Assembly: GCA_949825025.1 (NCBI GenBank) | Contig: OX463779.1 | Coordinates: 24,720,816-24,784,815 of the forward strand | Direction: 5' to 3' | Length of the DNA: 64,000 nucleotides | Source: Siphlonurus alternatus | Taxonomy: Eukaryota > Arthropoda > Insecta > Ephemeroptera > Siphlonuridae | Shown here: positions 29,755 to 41,423 of the stretch, one piece after another | How the letters are laid out: each line of letters begins with the position of its first letter | Numbering within the stretch: position 1 is the stretch's first letter | Made by a program: the position numbers and the translations under genes | The notes under the pieces: model-generated | The model's input: only the letters and a program-made list of their open reading frames with translations | Told to the model about the DNA's origin: nothing | Database searches by the model: none

Positions 29755-29837
<83 letters not shown>
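29755..29837. repeat. (CT)n microsatellite
   Basis: Uninterrupted TC dinucleotide repeat of about 80 bp. Confidence 0.97.
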
Positions 29838-29840
<3 letters not shown>

Positions 29841-32800
29841 CCTTTCACTTTATTACGTATAAACGTGCAAGGCTTTTAATGTGTTACACTATTTTAAATG
29901 AAAGAGTTAAGAGTTAATGAAAAACTTGCAGCTTATTGAATTTTTATTTATATTTAATGTATATAAAATATAAATAATGAGTTAAATTAATTAAACTTAT
30001 AAAGCATTTAAAACCATTGGGAAATAGATGGAAATAGAAATTGGTATTTAAAATGTATTGTATATATAGAGAATATAAATTATAAAGAGAGTTCAAAGTG
30101 TTTAAACCATATGAATTCATCCAATGAATAGCGTAATCGGATAAAAACCTTCCTTTAGGCTGAAGCTTCCATTTTAATTTTCAGCGAATTTTGAATGCAA
30201 TGACAACACGAGAAGAAGAATTTAAGCACCAATTCTTTTTTGTTATTAAACATAAACCCTTTTTTAAATAATTAAATCAAACTTATAATATTAACTACTA
30301 AGTTACTGACAGCTATACTACTCATTAAATAATCATACTATATATAATATAATGTTGATGAATATATAGTGTTAATATACCTTATTACCCTCTATTGTGG
30401 TTTACTGCATGTCTGTTTCATGCATTTATAAGAGAAATGAGCATGTGAGGAGGTAAAATATAACAAGTATGGGATCACGTAAAATATGACTCTTTTTATC
30501 ATACTCGTCGTATTAATCATTTGTGCTATATTTCTTTTCACCGCACTCGTGTGAATATATTCATCATGCACGTAAATAGAAATCTCTTATGGGCTTTATG
30601 TGACCATACAGAACATTTATGTATTACGGTATCCTTTATATGTCGTAAAGTATATTATATATAAATAAATATATATATAAAACTTAAGTTCCATGCGCAT
30701 TTGTACAACAGCTATTCGATCGATATGTGAAATTGTACTTGTTCGTTCTCTTATTATTTTTTTCTTCTTCTTGCTTCTATTCATTGTACTGTATATACCA
30801 GTTTTATGGTAAATTACAAATCGCTGAAAATGAATTTTGTTCATCTTTATTTTTTCCACAATACACTCTTTTGCTCTTTTTTTTTTAATAAATCCTTATT
30901 GTAGTTGGAACATTCAGCCTTTTTGATGCTTTGCTATACTACCATGCAGGGAGAAAAATATCACTGTGATGTTTTGTTTATTTTTTTTTTTTTTAACAAA
31001 AGAAATAATGTCTGTTGTTATCTATAATAAATAAAACAAGGGTAAAAGCCTATTGGTTATACTGCACAGAATGATCTCAATACTTATGTATTTTGATTAC
31101 AATGCATGAAGCCTTTTTTTTATATGACTAATATCAAATTAGCTTTCCCCAACAACCGATCAAGACGCATAATATTTCCATCTTCACGAATTTCCGATTT
31201 GGTTCAGCTCCGGTATACACCCCGATCAATGGAGATCTAAATAGTGAGTCAGTTACCTGTGTGACGGGTGAAGCAGGGCAGCGACGTACCACCTCGTACC
31301 TGTCTAGCTCGCGACCTTGTCTGTGCATGTCATCCACACCCCCACGTCGCTATATACATCCGTGCCTCGATTTAACTCGATGTCGGTTGCGACCAGTATT
31401 GATGGATTACAAATTTACTTTGAATTGCTGCCTGCGTTGCTGTTGTGCAATATCAATAAAATATTTTACATAACGTGTATACATATTATTAGAATATTAT
31501 ATAATATTCACTGGTTAATTTTCCAATTCTGCCATAAGTACATAATCGAAATAAATATGTAACTAAATGCAATGATCAGAAAATCAACCATAGCATTCCC
31601 TGTTTTGGTGATATACAAATATAATCATATTGTAACTTGAAGGGTTTTACTATACACAAAAGCACTTGATCTCCTCCCCGCCTCTCTTACTAGTACATGT
31701 ATATATGACAGTATTGGTATGCACATGACAATATGTTTAGCATGTTTTGAGCGTGACACGAGTCCTATGCAAGCCTTATATCGCACTCATCCGCTATATG
31801 AAACCCTTCAACGCTATAATTCAATATACTCTATATACTACACTGACAGAAAAATTTATAAATTATTGTAGTTTGCAATATAATTAGATGTATTGTTTTT
31901 GGGGTAAAAGAGTTTTATATTGGAAACCAGAACTGCTGTATTAAAGTAAAATGCAGCGCAACTCTTAATCACCACATCGAAGTATATTGTACAACATAGC
32001 TACAATTTAAAAATTCTATAACTGAACTATGTTGTACTATATAGCAACTGTTTCTCAAAACTTACAGCTTAGCTATATGCTACAATATAGCTACTATTTA
32101 AATTTAATTTATATATTTATAATTTTATATACTTGGTTATTTGATTTAATATAACTATTATATAATTGTAATAATATTATTATTTTCTTTCTATACTTAA
32201 TTTGTTATTAAAATCTTTGTAATGAGGAATTTGCATGCGTGAATCTGATTGGCTTAATCGAAAGAGGGGGCTGAGAAATACATGTGTGAATTTTATGCGA
32301 ATTTTTTGAGCACTGCAAGTATGCTCAAATGCATATTTAAAAGATGCACTTTACCTGGAGGCGATGGCGCATCGCCAGTGACGTCATCGCTATGTCAGGT
32401 TCGGTTCACTATAGATATGCATACCTGTACGCACCTGCATAACAGGTAGCCAATCAAAAACAATCTAGCCAAAATTCAAAATTTCAAATGCCTAGCCTAT
32501 TAGTTTTAAAACTTAAAAAATGCACATTATTCCATATACGCGTATTGTAAAAACACACTGGGAGATAAGTAATATTACAAACGTACCTTTCATCATATTT
32601 AAATAATAGAAATTGTTTCGCAAATAGTTTCATTTAATTGAAGAGAAGATGCAATCGATGCAATATCAAGTCCTGCCACCAACTTTTCTGTTTAAATTAT
32701 TGGCGATTATTGGCGCGTCATGCATCAATCAGCCAATAAAAATGTGTAAATTTATCATACTGGACTCCTTCCGTATCTGCTGATTATCTATTGATTTATT

Positions 32801-32997
32801 TTATTAAACCTAAAACTGAGCCTCTTTTCTTATCTACGAAGATAGTAGGATGCCGTAGGATTCAATATTTAAATTTATTAAGACCCTTGAATCATAATTT
32901 ATCAATGTCTTTTCAACCCCCTGTTTGCTGCTGCTGAAACCAGAAACGGAAGGATTGAAAAATAAATACAGTTTTAATTTCAACATTTCTATAACGC

Positions 32998-33070
32998 CTG
33001 TACGTGGTCGAGTGGAAAAGCACTCGTCTTCCATGCAAGAGGTGAAGAGTTCAAATCTCCTCTGGTTCAT
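32998..33070 (+). other. tRNA-like module (left arm), probable tRNA-derived SINE head
   Basis: TGGTCGAGTGG at 33005-33015 matches the Pol III A-box consensus TRGYNNANNGG at every position. GAGTTCAAATC at 33047-33057 resembles the B box GGTTCGANTCC. The spacing is that of a tRNA. Between them an anticodon-arm-like hairpin carries the loop CTTCCAT, which would give anticodon TCC (Gly). The acceptor ends do not pair, so this is not a working tRNA gene. It is more likely a tRNA-derived promoter of a SINE-like repeat caught in the fold-back. Confidence 0.5.
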
Positions 33071-33206
33071 TTTACATTTTTAGTAGCACGAAGAATTAAT
33101 TCAAACGTACGGGGTAAAATAATCTTATTTTTTCTTACAATATAATCATGTTATACTATTATAAGTCACACTTTTTCATTTAAATACGCACTTACAAAAA
33201 CTTTGC

Positions 33207-33231
33207 AAAAAAAAAAAAAAAAAAAAAAAAA
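33207..33231 (+). repeat. Poly(A) run in the fold-back spacer
   Basis: 25 consecutive A residues between the two fold-back arms, about 130 bp downstream of the left tRNA-like module. It could be the A-tail of a retroposed copy or an unrelated homopolymer. Confidence 0.9.
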
Positions 33232-33354
33232 CCAAACAAAAAAAGCGTTTCATTCAATGATAGAAAAATTAATAAGAAATTATAAACAAAACTTTTTTAC
33301 CCCGTTTGAGTTAAAAATATGAAATAAACTTCTTCGTGCTACTAAAAATGTAAA

Positions 33355-33428
33355 CTGAACCGGGGGAGATTTGAACCCTTCACCTCTTGCATGGAAGGCG
33401 AGCGCTTTTCCACTCGACCACATATAGG
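33355..33428 (-). other. tRNA-like module (right arm, inverted copy)
   Basis: On the minus strand the A box TGGTCGAGTGG (33410-33420) and a B box GGTTCAAATC (33368-33377) repeat the left-arm module with several base changes. It is closer to a tRNA than the left copy, for example GCGCTCGCCTTCCATGC where the left has GCACTCGTCTTCCATGC. The acceptor stem is again unpaired. The two modules face each other across the spacer. Confidence 0.5.
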
Positions 33429-34608
33429 CGTGTTGGAAAAGTTGAAATTAAAACTGTATTTATTTTTCAATCCTTCCGTTACTGGTTTCAGCAGCAGCAA
33501 ACAGGGGGTTGAAAAGACATTGATAAATTATGATTCAAGGGTCTTAATAAATTTAAATATTGAGTCCTACGGCATCCTACTATCTTCGTAGATAAGAAAA
33601 GAGGCTCAGTTTTAGGTTTAATAAAATAAATCAATAGATAATCAGCAGATACGGAAGGAGTCCAGTATGATAAATTTACACATTTTTATTGGCTGATTGA
33701 TGCATGACGCGCCAATAATCGCCAATAATTTAAACAGAAAAGTTGGTGGCAGGACTTGATATTGCATCGATTGCATCTTCTCTTCAGTTAAATGAAACTA
33801 TTTGCGAAACAATTTCTATTATTTAAATATGATGAAAGGTACGTTTGTAATATTACTTATCTCCCAGTGTGTTTTTACAGTACGCGTATATGGAATAATG
33901 TGCATTTTTTAAGTTTTAAAACTAATAGGCTAGGCATTTGAAATTTTGAATTTTGGCTAGATTGTTTTTGATTGGCTACCTGTTATGCAGGTGCGTACAG
34001 GTATGCATATCTATAGTGAACCGAACCTGACATAGCGATGACGTCACTGGCGATGCGCCATCGCCTCCAGGTAAAGTGCATCTTTTAAATATGCATTTGA
34101 GCATACTTGCAGTGCTCAAAAAATTCGCATAAAATTCACACATGTATTTCTCAGCCCCCTCTTTCGATTAAGCCAATCAGATTCACGCATGCAAATTCCT
34201 CATTCATTTTAAAATCAGATATAATTAATAATTATTTATTGTTCTTTAACTTAGATAGATATAGATTAAATAAATTAAACAAAGCAGTATGAACAGGTAC
34301 AAAGCTTAATGCAATTCTAAATTTAACTCAGCCTAAAATATGATCGTATAAGCAATGCATGATTGACATTGCCTGAATAACTTGCTAAAAAAAAGGTAAA
34401 TGTTAAAGAAATAAACACATCTTATTTCAATACTATATATAACTGGGAGTTTAATTAATATAACACACATTACAATTAATTATTAATTGATACATAAAAT
34501 GCACGTTCATGAAAAAAAGTAATACTATAAAGATTCTGGTTGTATACATAGTTTTTTGTATAGTAAATATTTCCAAAAAGACTTCATTTTTATATATTTA
34601 TCTTATAA

Positions 34609-34937
34609 TGAGATATTAGATCATATTAGAATGTAAAAATTTTAGTGGCTTAGTCGAAAGAAGGGGTAAAAAAATGGTACTGTGAATTTTTTCAGATTTT
34701 TCTGAGACCGGGAACTATTTTTAAAAAATTATTGAAAGTCTATTTTGATGATGTCACGGGCGACTCTCCTTAAGGAAAAGGATAGGGCAGTGCCGCCCGT
34801 GACGTCATAAAATAGACTTTCAATAATTTTTTAAAAATAGTTCCCCGTCTCAGAAAAATCTGAAAAAATTCACAGTACCATATTTTTACCCCTTCTTTCG
34901 ATTAAGCCACTAAAAATTTTCACATTCTAATATCTCA
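34609..34937. repeat. ~330-bp fold-back (MITE-like)
   Basis: The left arm starts TGAGATATTAG and the right arm ends CTAATATCTCA. The arms match almost continuously for about 140-150 bp, including GTGGCTTA, AAGAAGGGGTAAAA, GGTACTGTGAATTTTTTCAG and TGAAAGTCTATTTT. The left arm has a short extra segment near its end and TGATGTCA where the right arm has a perfect CRE octamer (34800-34807). The centre is a short G+C-richer loop. No coding capacity. Confidence 0.85.
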
Positions 34938-36889
34938 TAGTTATTATATAAACAAATCAGAAAAAAAAACATAGTGCCATAACTTTCAAATTGCGTTAAA
35001 ATAAAGGCAATTTCTTTTTCAATAAAAATATATTACATTAGTGCCACATGCATGCAGTTTTATTTCTGTTTTTTATGAAAAAGTATAGGATTATTTTTTT
35101 TAATTGTTATACAAATATAACAGAAATCGACCAATATATTATTATATAACCATTACCATGCAGTAAAATTTAACAACAAATGAGAAATAACAATGATATC
35201 ACAATTGAAAGTAAATGAACATGCCCACTAAAAATTACAAGAATAATGCTTTAATTTAATATACCAGCTGACAAATTTGATTAAAATTTTTTTTAACACC
35301 AAAATCGACGGAAAATGTCATTCTATGTGCGTTGTTTTAATCTATAATAGGGCCGTATTCCTGCAAGCAGTTTTTATTAATGAATTCATTTGATTTCATG
35401 TGAAAATATCCAACAAAATTTTACAACACTCTTCTATTTTCTCACGAGCATGCATGCAGTAAAGGAAGAAATATCGAGGGGCACGCGAGGATTGTGGATC
35501 ACTAGTACCGAGATTGATGTTGGTGTGTTTCCATCAAATCTTCAAGTTCATTGCAGTTCTTCATTGCAGCTAGGTGCAAGGTCATTGCAGTTCAGAATAT
35601 CAAATTGCATCTGCGAGAATCTGCGACAAATGCACAAAAAATATAATCTCTACACAGACTATTTACCTGGTTATAATAACTTTAGTAACTGATAATTACC
35701 TGTTAATTAATGTAGTCATTCTGGCTTCATTTAAACGTTTGAATGCAGTAGTATGCATGTCGGAGGAAACAAGTATGCGCACCTAAAACAATAGTTTTAA
35801 ATTTAATAACAATCAAATTAAACAGTTTTTTCATATATTAAAATACTGTATATATAAAGATTTACATACCTTTATAATTTTGATATTCGTACACTCGAAG
35901 TGATAACAGATAGAGAACAATCCAGCCCAGGTAACTAATAACGGTATACATTTACATCATCTTCTTGTTACAAATGGCGTACAAATGGCATTTTTTAATA
36001 AAAAATATTCATTTGTAACATATTTTTTATGTCGTCTAATACGAGAACTGTAGTGTCTCAACAATTCAGGTATATTGTACAGCATAACTCTCTATATAAG
36101 TCTTGAAGCGGCACTATTTAGAGTTATAGTTACGATTTTTAACATCTAGCTATATTGTGGTATATAGCTGTTATAGTAAACACAAAAGAGGCTAATGTGT
36201 TGATTTATAAGAATTGTAAATTATTTTAAAAACTTAGTTATGTTGTATTATATACTTACTAACTACATAGTTCATAAAATTGTTTTATACAGCTTGCTAT
36301 GTTACTAACTACATTTAATTGTGTTTTATTACATTATATCTGTATTACAGTGTATAATCATGAAATATAAAGTAAAAATTTTACTTCAATATAGCAAAAT
36401 GTATTGAAATCTTACATTTATTTCTGTCAGTGTATGCAGTATGACAATATTTAAACTATCTCTCTAAATCTCCATTCCTTATATTATTATTAAACAAGCA
36501 AACGATATTATATACCATAAAAATATTGACTAAAAACTATAACAAAATATATACTTAAATATTTACATATGTTTACATGGTATCTTGTTTATTATCCAAT
36601 GTTGTGTTACGCATACTAAAAATTCATATCTTTAATAACTAATATTTTGCAATAGGTTTTTTATATTATGTACTTTATAAATTTCATTTTTCTTTATGAT
36701 GTGATGGTTGTCTCTTATATAAAAATGGTGTCTTTAAGTACTTATCGCGGTAAAAAATGTGTCGCATGCTGAGATGCTCGCAGTCAATAAAGCGTTCTCT
36801 ATTGATCGCACGACAAGTTAGACCCCGACCGTCCACGTAATTTTCACAGCAAAGACGCCAACTGGCCCTCGCACTGCGGGCCTTGACTC

Positions 36890-36925
36890 AAGGGTGTGAC
36901 GTCACTGGTGCTCACGTGACGTCCT
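36890..36925. promoter_or_regulatory. CRE octamer plus half-CRE/E-box cluster
   Basis: TGACGTCA at 36897-36904 is followed by CTGGTGCTCACGTGACGTCC, which adds a CACGTG E-box and a TGACGTC partial site. The 19-nt word TGACGTCACTGGTGCTCAC (36897-36915) recurs exactly at 61191-61209. Confidence 0.4.
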
Positions 36926-39900
36926 TAATTAAAAAAATTATCAAAGATCCTCAAATTTGAGAAAAAAAGCAAAGTCACCGTATAGATGATAGACTATATA
37001 ATTATTATAGCAACAATAATTTCTATTTGTAAGCTTTAATTATTAATGACATTACATAATCCTATTTTTTGGCCGTGTTTTATGCATTTTAATAAATGAA
37101 ATATTATCAACGTTATTGGTATAGACATGGGTGCCTACGTAATTTGCATGTTATCAAGAGAGAGTAAGAGGCTCTGTGCGGTTCGCGCCTGCAATCTCGT
37201 GTATAGACAACCCGCAATACATCGACGCTCAAAGTGTGGCCTACCTAGCACGGCGCTGTATAGAAGCATGAAATAAACGAGTTTTTGATTACTTTCTTAC
37301 AAACTTAACATAGCTCTTTTTTATTGATTTATATTAGTTTTATTATTATCCACGAATATAATATGACATTTTAAGGCCATAGAAATCATGATGTTGAATT
37401 CAATGACATCCAGTAATAACTCTGAAAGAACATGCATGTCTCTCATCAAGTTTCTTGTAAGCAAAAGTTTGCTGATATGCAATTTTCTTTCACTCCTTTT
37501 AAAATACCTTAAACTCTTCATCTTCTTTTCATTTTTTATTACGAGAGTTTGTGCTGTAGAAGCGGAGGAGGATTTGATACGCTCTCATTTCATGCTGTGT
37601 TGACGTCACTTCTATATAGTTCTTGATACTTCAGGACTGAAATATTCTGCAGTTAGAATCACGAGGCCTTCAAGTGACGTCACAAATTTAGAAACTTAAA
37701 TAAATTATATTATAAATATTATTATTTTTGTCAGTAAACTTTGTGGCGTCATTCATAAGTTTAATTCATTCCACTAGCTGAAGTTTTAGATCATTAAAGA
37801 AACAAATGTTACAAAATGTTAATCATTATAATGCAATGGTGTCTCGAGAGACTAACTCAATAAAACAAACGTTAATATACATACTTTATATTGTTGTTTT
37901 AATCTTATAGGTTTAACGTTGTATTTATAGCAAGATACAAGAGAAAGAGCCTAGAGCACTCTGCCCAAATTTGTTACTCCAGAATAAAATTTATCCTCTG
38001 TGGGTTCATAGTGTCGGAGAGTCGTAAACTTGTTGCTTGGTTTACGAGTCGAGGAGACGGAGAGAAATGGAGAGAGGGCTAGAAAAGGAAATGTAAGCCA
38101 AGAAGGCAACCCAAATAGCTAAAGGGTCTATCCGTAGCTGCTGTGTATACATGTCATATTTCTCAAGAGGACCTGCCAGGATCAGCTAAAAAAAAAAAAG
38201 AGAGAAAAGAAATGTATGGCTAGAGACATTCGAATCGATCAGAGCATCCTCCAGAGAAATGGAGCACTAATATCGGCCTCTCAAACTCCAATATCTTCGG
38301 GGAAAGAAATGTATGTCCAGGATGCATAAACGTGCCAAGCGTGCAACCCTAACTGTGCAGATAGCTGCTGTGTATACCCACACTTTAAATATGTATGGAC
38401 CAGATCAATCATTCAAAAAGTGGGTGTGTTCTTCTTGTATTGTTCAACTTGAAATCCAACAAAAGTGACAACAGGATAATGTTTTTGCAGTGGGAAATGT
38501 TGTATATCTGTTGCTTTTTTTTTCTTTTGTATGCTCTTCCTTGGATGCCAGATCTTTTAGTTTGCACTAGAAGCAAAAAATGGAAGTTTACTTTTTTTTT
38601 TTTTTTTTATGAATTACCAAATAATAAACTCTACACTTTTTGTATAAGTAGATTCTTCCCTAAAAACATTTTATTCAAAAGGGTTGACGAAAACTAATAG
38701 TTATTTTATGTAATATATTTAAGAAGATAAAATCTTATCGTTAGGTCATATTTAAGAGTTAAAACTTAGCGGGTGGTTTATCGAGCAAGCGAGCGCGCGC
38801 ACTCGATGTCCCATTGTCGAGGTCACATGTACCTACAGGGGGATGTACTGACAGTGGGACCGACCCGCAAGGTCAGGAGCAAGGACGTACGAGTGCTTGC
38901 CTCCCGCACTTGTTGCTTAGCAACGCTCTGATCATGACCATATATGGTACGATCTCGCTCTGTGTTTACAGCTACCACTGCTATACTATACTTCTGGTGG
39001 CTGGCTGCAATATCGACCTTCTCTATACAGAATACATGAGCTACTATATAAACTCTAAATGAGATGCAAATTTTGTGTGTCTTTGTATACCATGTTGTGA
39101 ATTGAAATCTGAAACTAATTGTAAGGAACAGTAGCACAAGTGAGATGAAAAAATTTTGTGCTATATAATTATATATTAGTGTTTCTCTTAATCTGTTGGA
39201 TAAATAAGATTAAAAAAATGAAGAATAATTGTTTCCTTTCAAATTAAGAATTTTTCATTCGCTATACTTTACTGAATGAATTTAATTTTATTGGTGTTTT
39301 TTTGTAATTTTCATAAATATTTGATGGATTGAATTTAATCGCTGGAATAATTTCAACATTACTCGTGTACTGTTTTTATATTTTGTCTCAGGTGACCAAT
39401 GTACTGATCTGTACCTTTGATTTTGTTGCAGGTTGCTGAGTGGGCGTTTCCGGTCCGGATGTACTGCAACTATGTGTGACGTCACACTGCAAGGTAAGAT
39501 TATTATATTGCTAACGTAGTCAATAGGATATATGAATGGAATTGCCGCACACAGCATTTTTGTAATACTCGTATATTATATTCATAACGGCAAGCAGGCT
39601 ACTTATAAAAGCTTCAAAGCATGCCTTTCCTTGCTTGCTCACAGTCTTAAAGTGAAACGCACTCGACTCTAAGGGTTGGTAATAAAGAAGATATGAAAAA
39701 GGGCAGAGCACTTTACTCTGTACTTAGAGAGATGGAGTATTACAAATCTCTTATTGCAATATCAGATCTGTTCTATGTAATGTAAGTTTTATACATACAG
39801 AGATTTATTTCTTCAAAGTTAATTATAGCAATTGCCTCACAAATCTTTTCAGAATTCTATTTTAAAATGTAAAGCATTTCCATTACTGAAAATTAAATAA

Positions 39901-41374
39901 ACTTACAATCTCAATCATTATAAAAACTTTGCAGCTGCAATAAATGATATAAATTTTCTTATTATAACTCTGTATATTTGAAAAGTTAAAATATTTATTT
40001 CATAAAATAGAAATTTATATTGCTTGACATATTAAATCTGAAAACGCTGTGAGGCAAAATAATAATGGAGATTTACTGAAAGAAAAACCAATATAAATGT
40101 CAGCTATATTATACTTTTTGAGATAACATGCTTTATTGGATTGCAAATACATTTTATACTTGGAATTCAATTTCACATCGATAATAGTGGAGAGTGCTCG
40201 AATCTTAAAGTATTAATGCACAGTCTGCAAGCAATTATATTTATATATAATTACATTTTAATTACTATTATATATATATAGTTTTATATTGCAGACAACA
40301 TATATATACAGTAGATTTCTGTACAGTTTTTACACGGATTCTATGAAAGGTTATATTTGATAAATAAATATTTAACTAAAAAAAAAAAGGTTTCTCTTGC
40401 ATTTTCAGATGCAGAGGAAATTCATTTTAAGTCTTGAAAGTACAATATTATATAAATTTAATACATATAAGTTGTACTGACATTTTCTTATAGCGTAGTG
40501 TATATTATGGTGATCACTATTCCATACCTCTCGTCTACACAAGCGTAAATTGTTTCAAGATTGTATCAAACTTTCATCACCTTAGCCCATCAACACGTAT
40601 ATAGTTCGTGCTCTATCTCTTGCCAAGTATAAGACACTATAATATAAGTTATACTTGGAGAACTCTCTAGCTTGCTAATTAATTAAAGAGCGTATTAAAA
40701 CTATACTTTAATTAGAGATACTTTGAATTTTTTATGTCTAAATACCAGATACATGTTTTAATTTTGTTTAAAATTCTAAAATGTTACTGTCCAAGCATTG
40801 TGTTTTATTAGTCCTTTCTTTGGTTGCTGACTTCCAAAGCAAAGTAACAAACTATCTATCAGTAAACCTCTCAATATTTCAATTATTATAAGCTAATATT
40901 GAAAAATACTAAAATTAGAGTACTTATATTCTTTTATAATTTCCATTAAGTAAAGTAATAATTTTTACAGAAGAGAAAACTCAAAGTGATTTAATTACTA
41001 TTTCAGTGATGCAGCCATCAGTATCAGTATTAATGAACATGCATGATAGTGCTAGGAAGCGCGCAGTTGAGATGCCGCATGGGTCTGGAGGGCGGGGCTG
41101 GGATCGATGCTCCAACAGAGCTCCTCTTCCAGTGGCTCGAGGGCTTCACCTTGACCTACCTCAACCCAAGGTCGCCCCCGCTACCCTCACGACACGTTAT
41201 AATGGTCCCGTATATATAAACACACACGCAATGTGACACTGAGGCTTCCAGAGAGAGCTGGCTCTTAAATAACTCGCTCAACTTTCATTTGACATGCACA
41301 GAGTGGCATCACATTTCCATTTCTTTTATTACATTGACTTTGAATTGTCAATTGTTAACTCTTTGAATTGAAGT

Positions 41375-41375
<1 letters not shown>

Positions 41376-41418
<43 letters not shown>
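41376..41418. repeat. Poly(T) run, 43 nt
   Basis: 43 consecutive T residues in the given strand. It could be the complement of a poly(A) tail from a minus-strand retroposed element, but no element body or target duplication is recognisable next to it. Confidence 0.95.

Positions 41419-41423
<5 letters not shown>

Larger units (their letters stand above)
19078..31840. other. Long non-coding stretch with G+C islands
   Basis: No exon is supported. G+C-rich islands lie at about 19550-19650, 21110-21360, 22250-22450, 24000-24150, 24880-25100, 25730-25830, 26320-26430, 27120-27260, 27600-27830, 28550-28730, 29510-29740 and 31200-31400. CRE octamers lie at 24383, 25072 and 26884. A 13-G run lies at about 28627-28639. 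The rest is A+T-rich. Confidence 0.5.
32221..34204. repeat. ~2-kb fold-back with two ~870-bp inverted arms
   Basis: The left arm (32221-33094) and right arm (33330-34204) are reverse complements with only scattered single-base differences. They are separated by about 235 bp that includes a 25-A run (33207-33231). Outer ends read AATGAGGAATTTGC and GCAAATTCCTCATT. Each arm carries a CRE octamer (32379, 34039), a GGCGATGGCGCATCGCC near-palindrome and a tRNA-like module. The 78- and 66-codon frames in the arms are the same DNA read from each side and I do not regard them as genes. The base differences between arms argue against a simple assembly mirror. Confidence 0.9.
31841..36432. mobile_element. 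4.6-kb non-autonomous DNA transposon with CACTGACAG ends
   Basis: CACTGACAGAAA at 31841 is mirrored by TTTCTGTCAGTG ending at 36432, flanked by TA on both sides (31839-31840, 36433-36434). Inside each end lie degenerate subterminal repeats related to GCTACAATATAGCTAC / CTATGTTGTA (31990-32100 and about 36060-36330). No transposase frame is visible. The interior holds a ~2 kb fold-back (32221-34204) and a ~330 bp fold-back (34609-34937). CACTG termini with a 2-bp duplication would fit the CACTA/EnSpm (CMC) group, but TA could also be a chance or mariner-type duplication, so the superfamily is an inference. Confidence 0.65.

Noticed and set aside
33005..33057. Functional tRNA-Gly(TCC) gene
   Set aside because: A and B boxes and an anticodon-like arm are present, but the acceptor stem does not pair in either copy.
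32834..33591. Two nearly identical short proteins (78 and 66 codons) on opposite strands
   Set aside because: They are the same DNA in the two arms of the fold-back; their similarity reflects the inverted repeat, not a gene pair.
41006..41236. Possible exon after TACTATTTCAG
   Set aside because: The frame is G+C-rich but mixed in codon use, has no donor in a sensible place and no motif shared with the CRACD-like gene.
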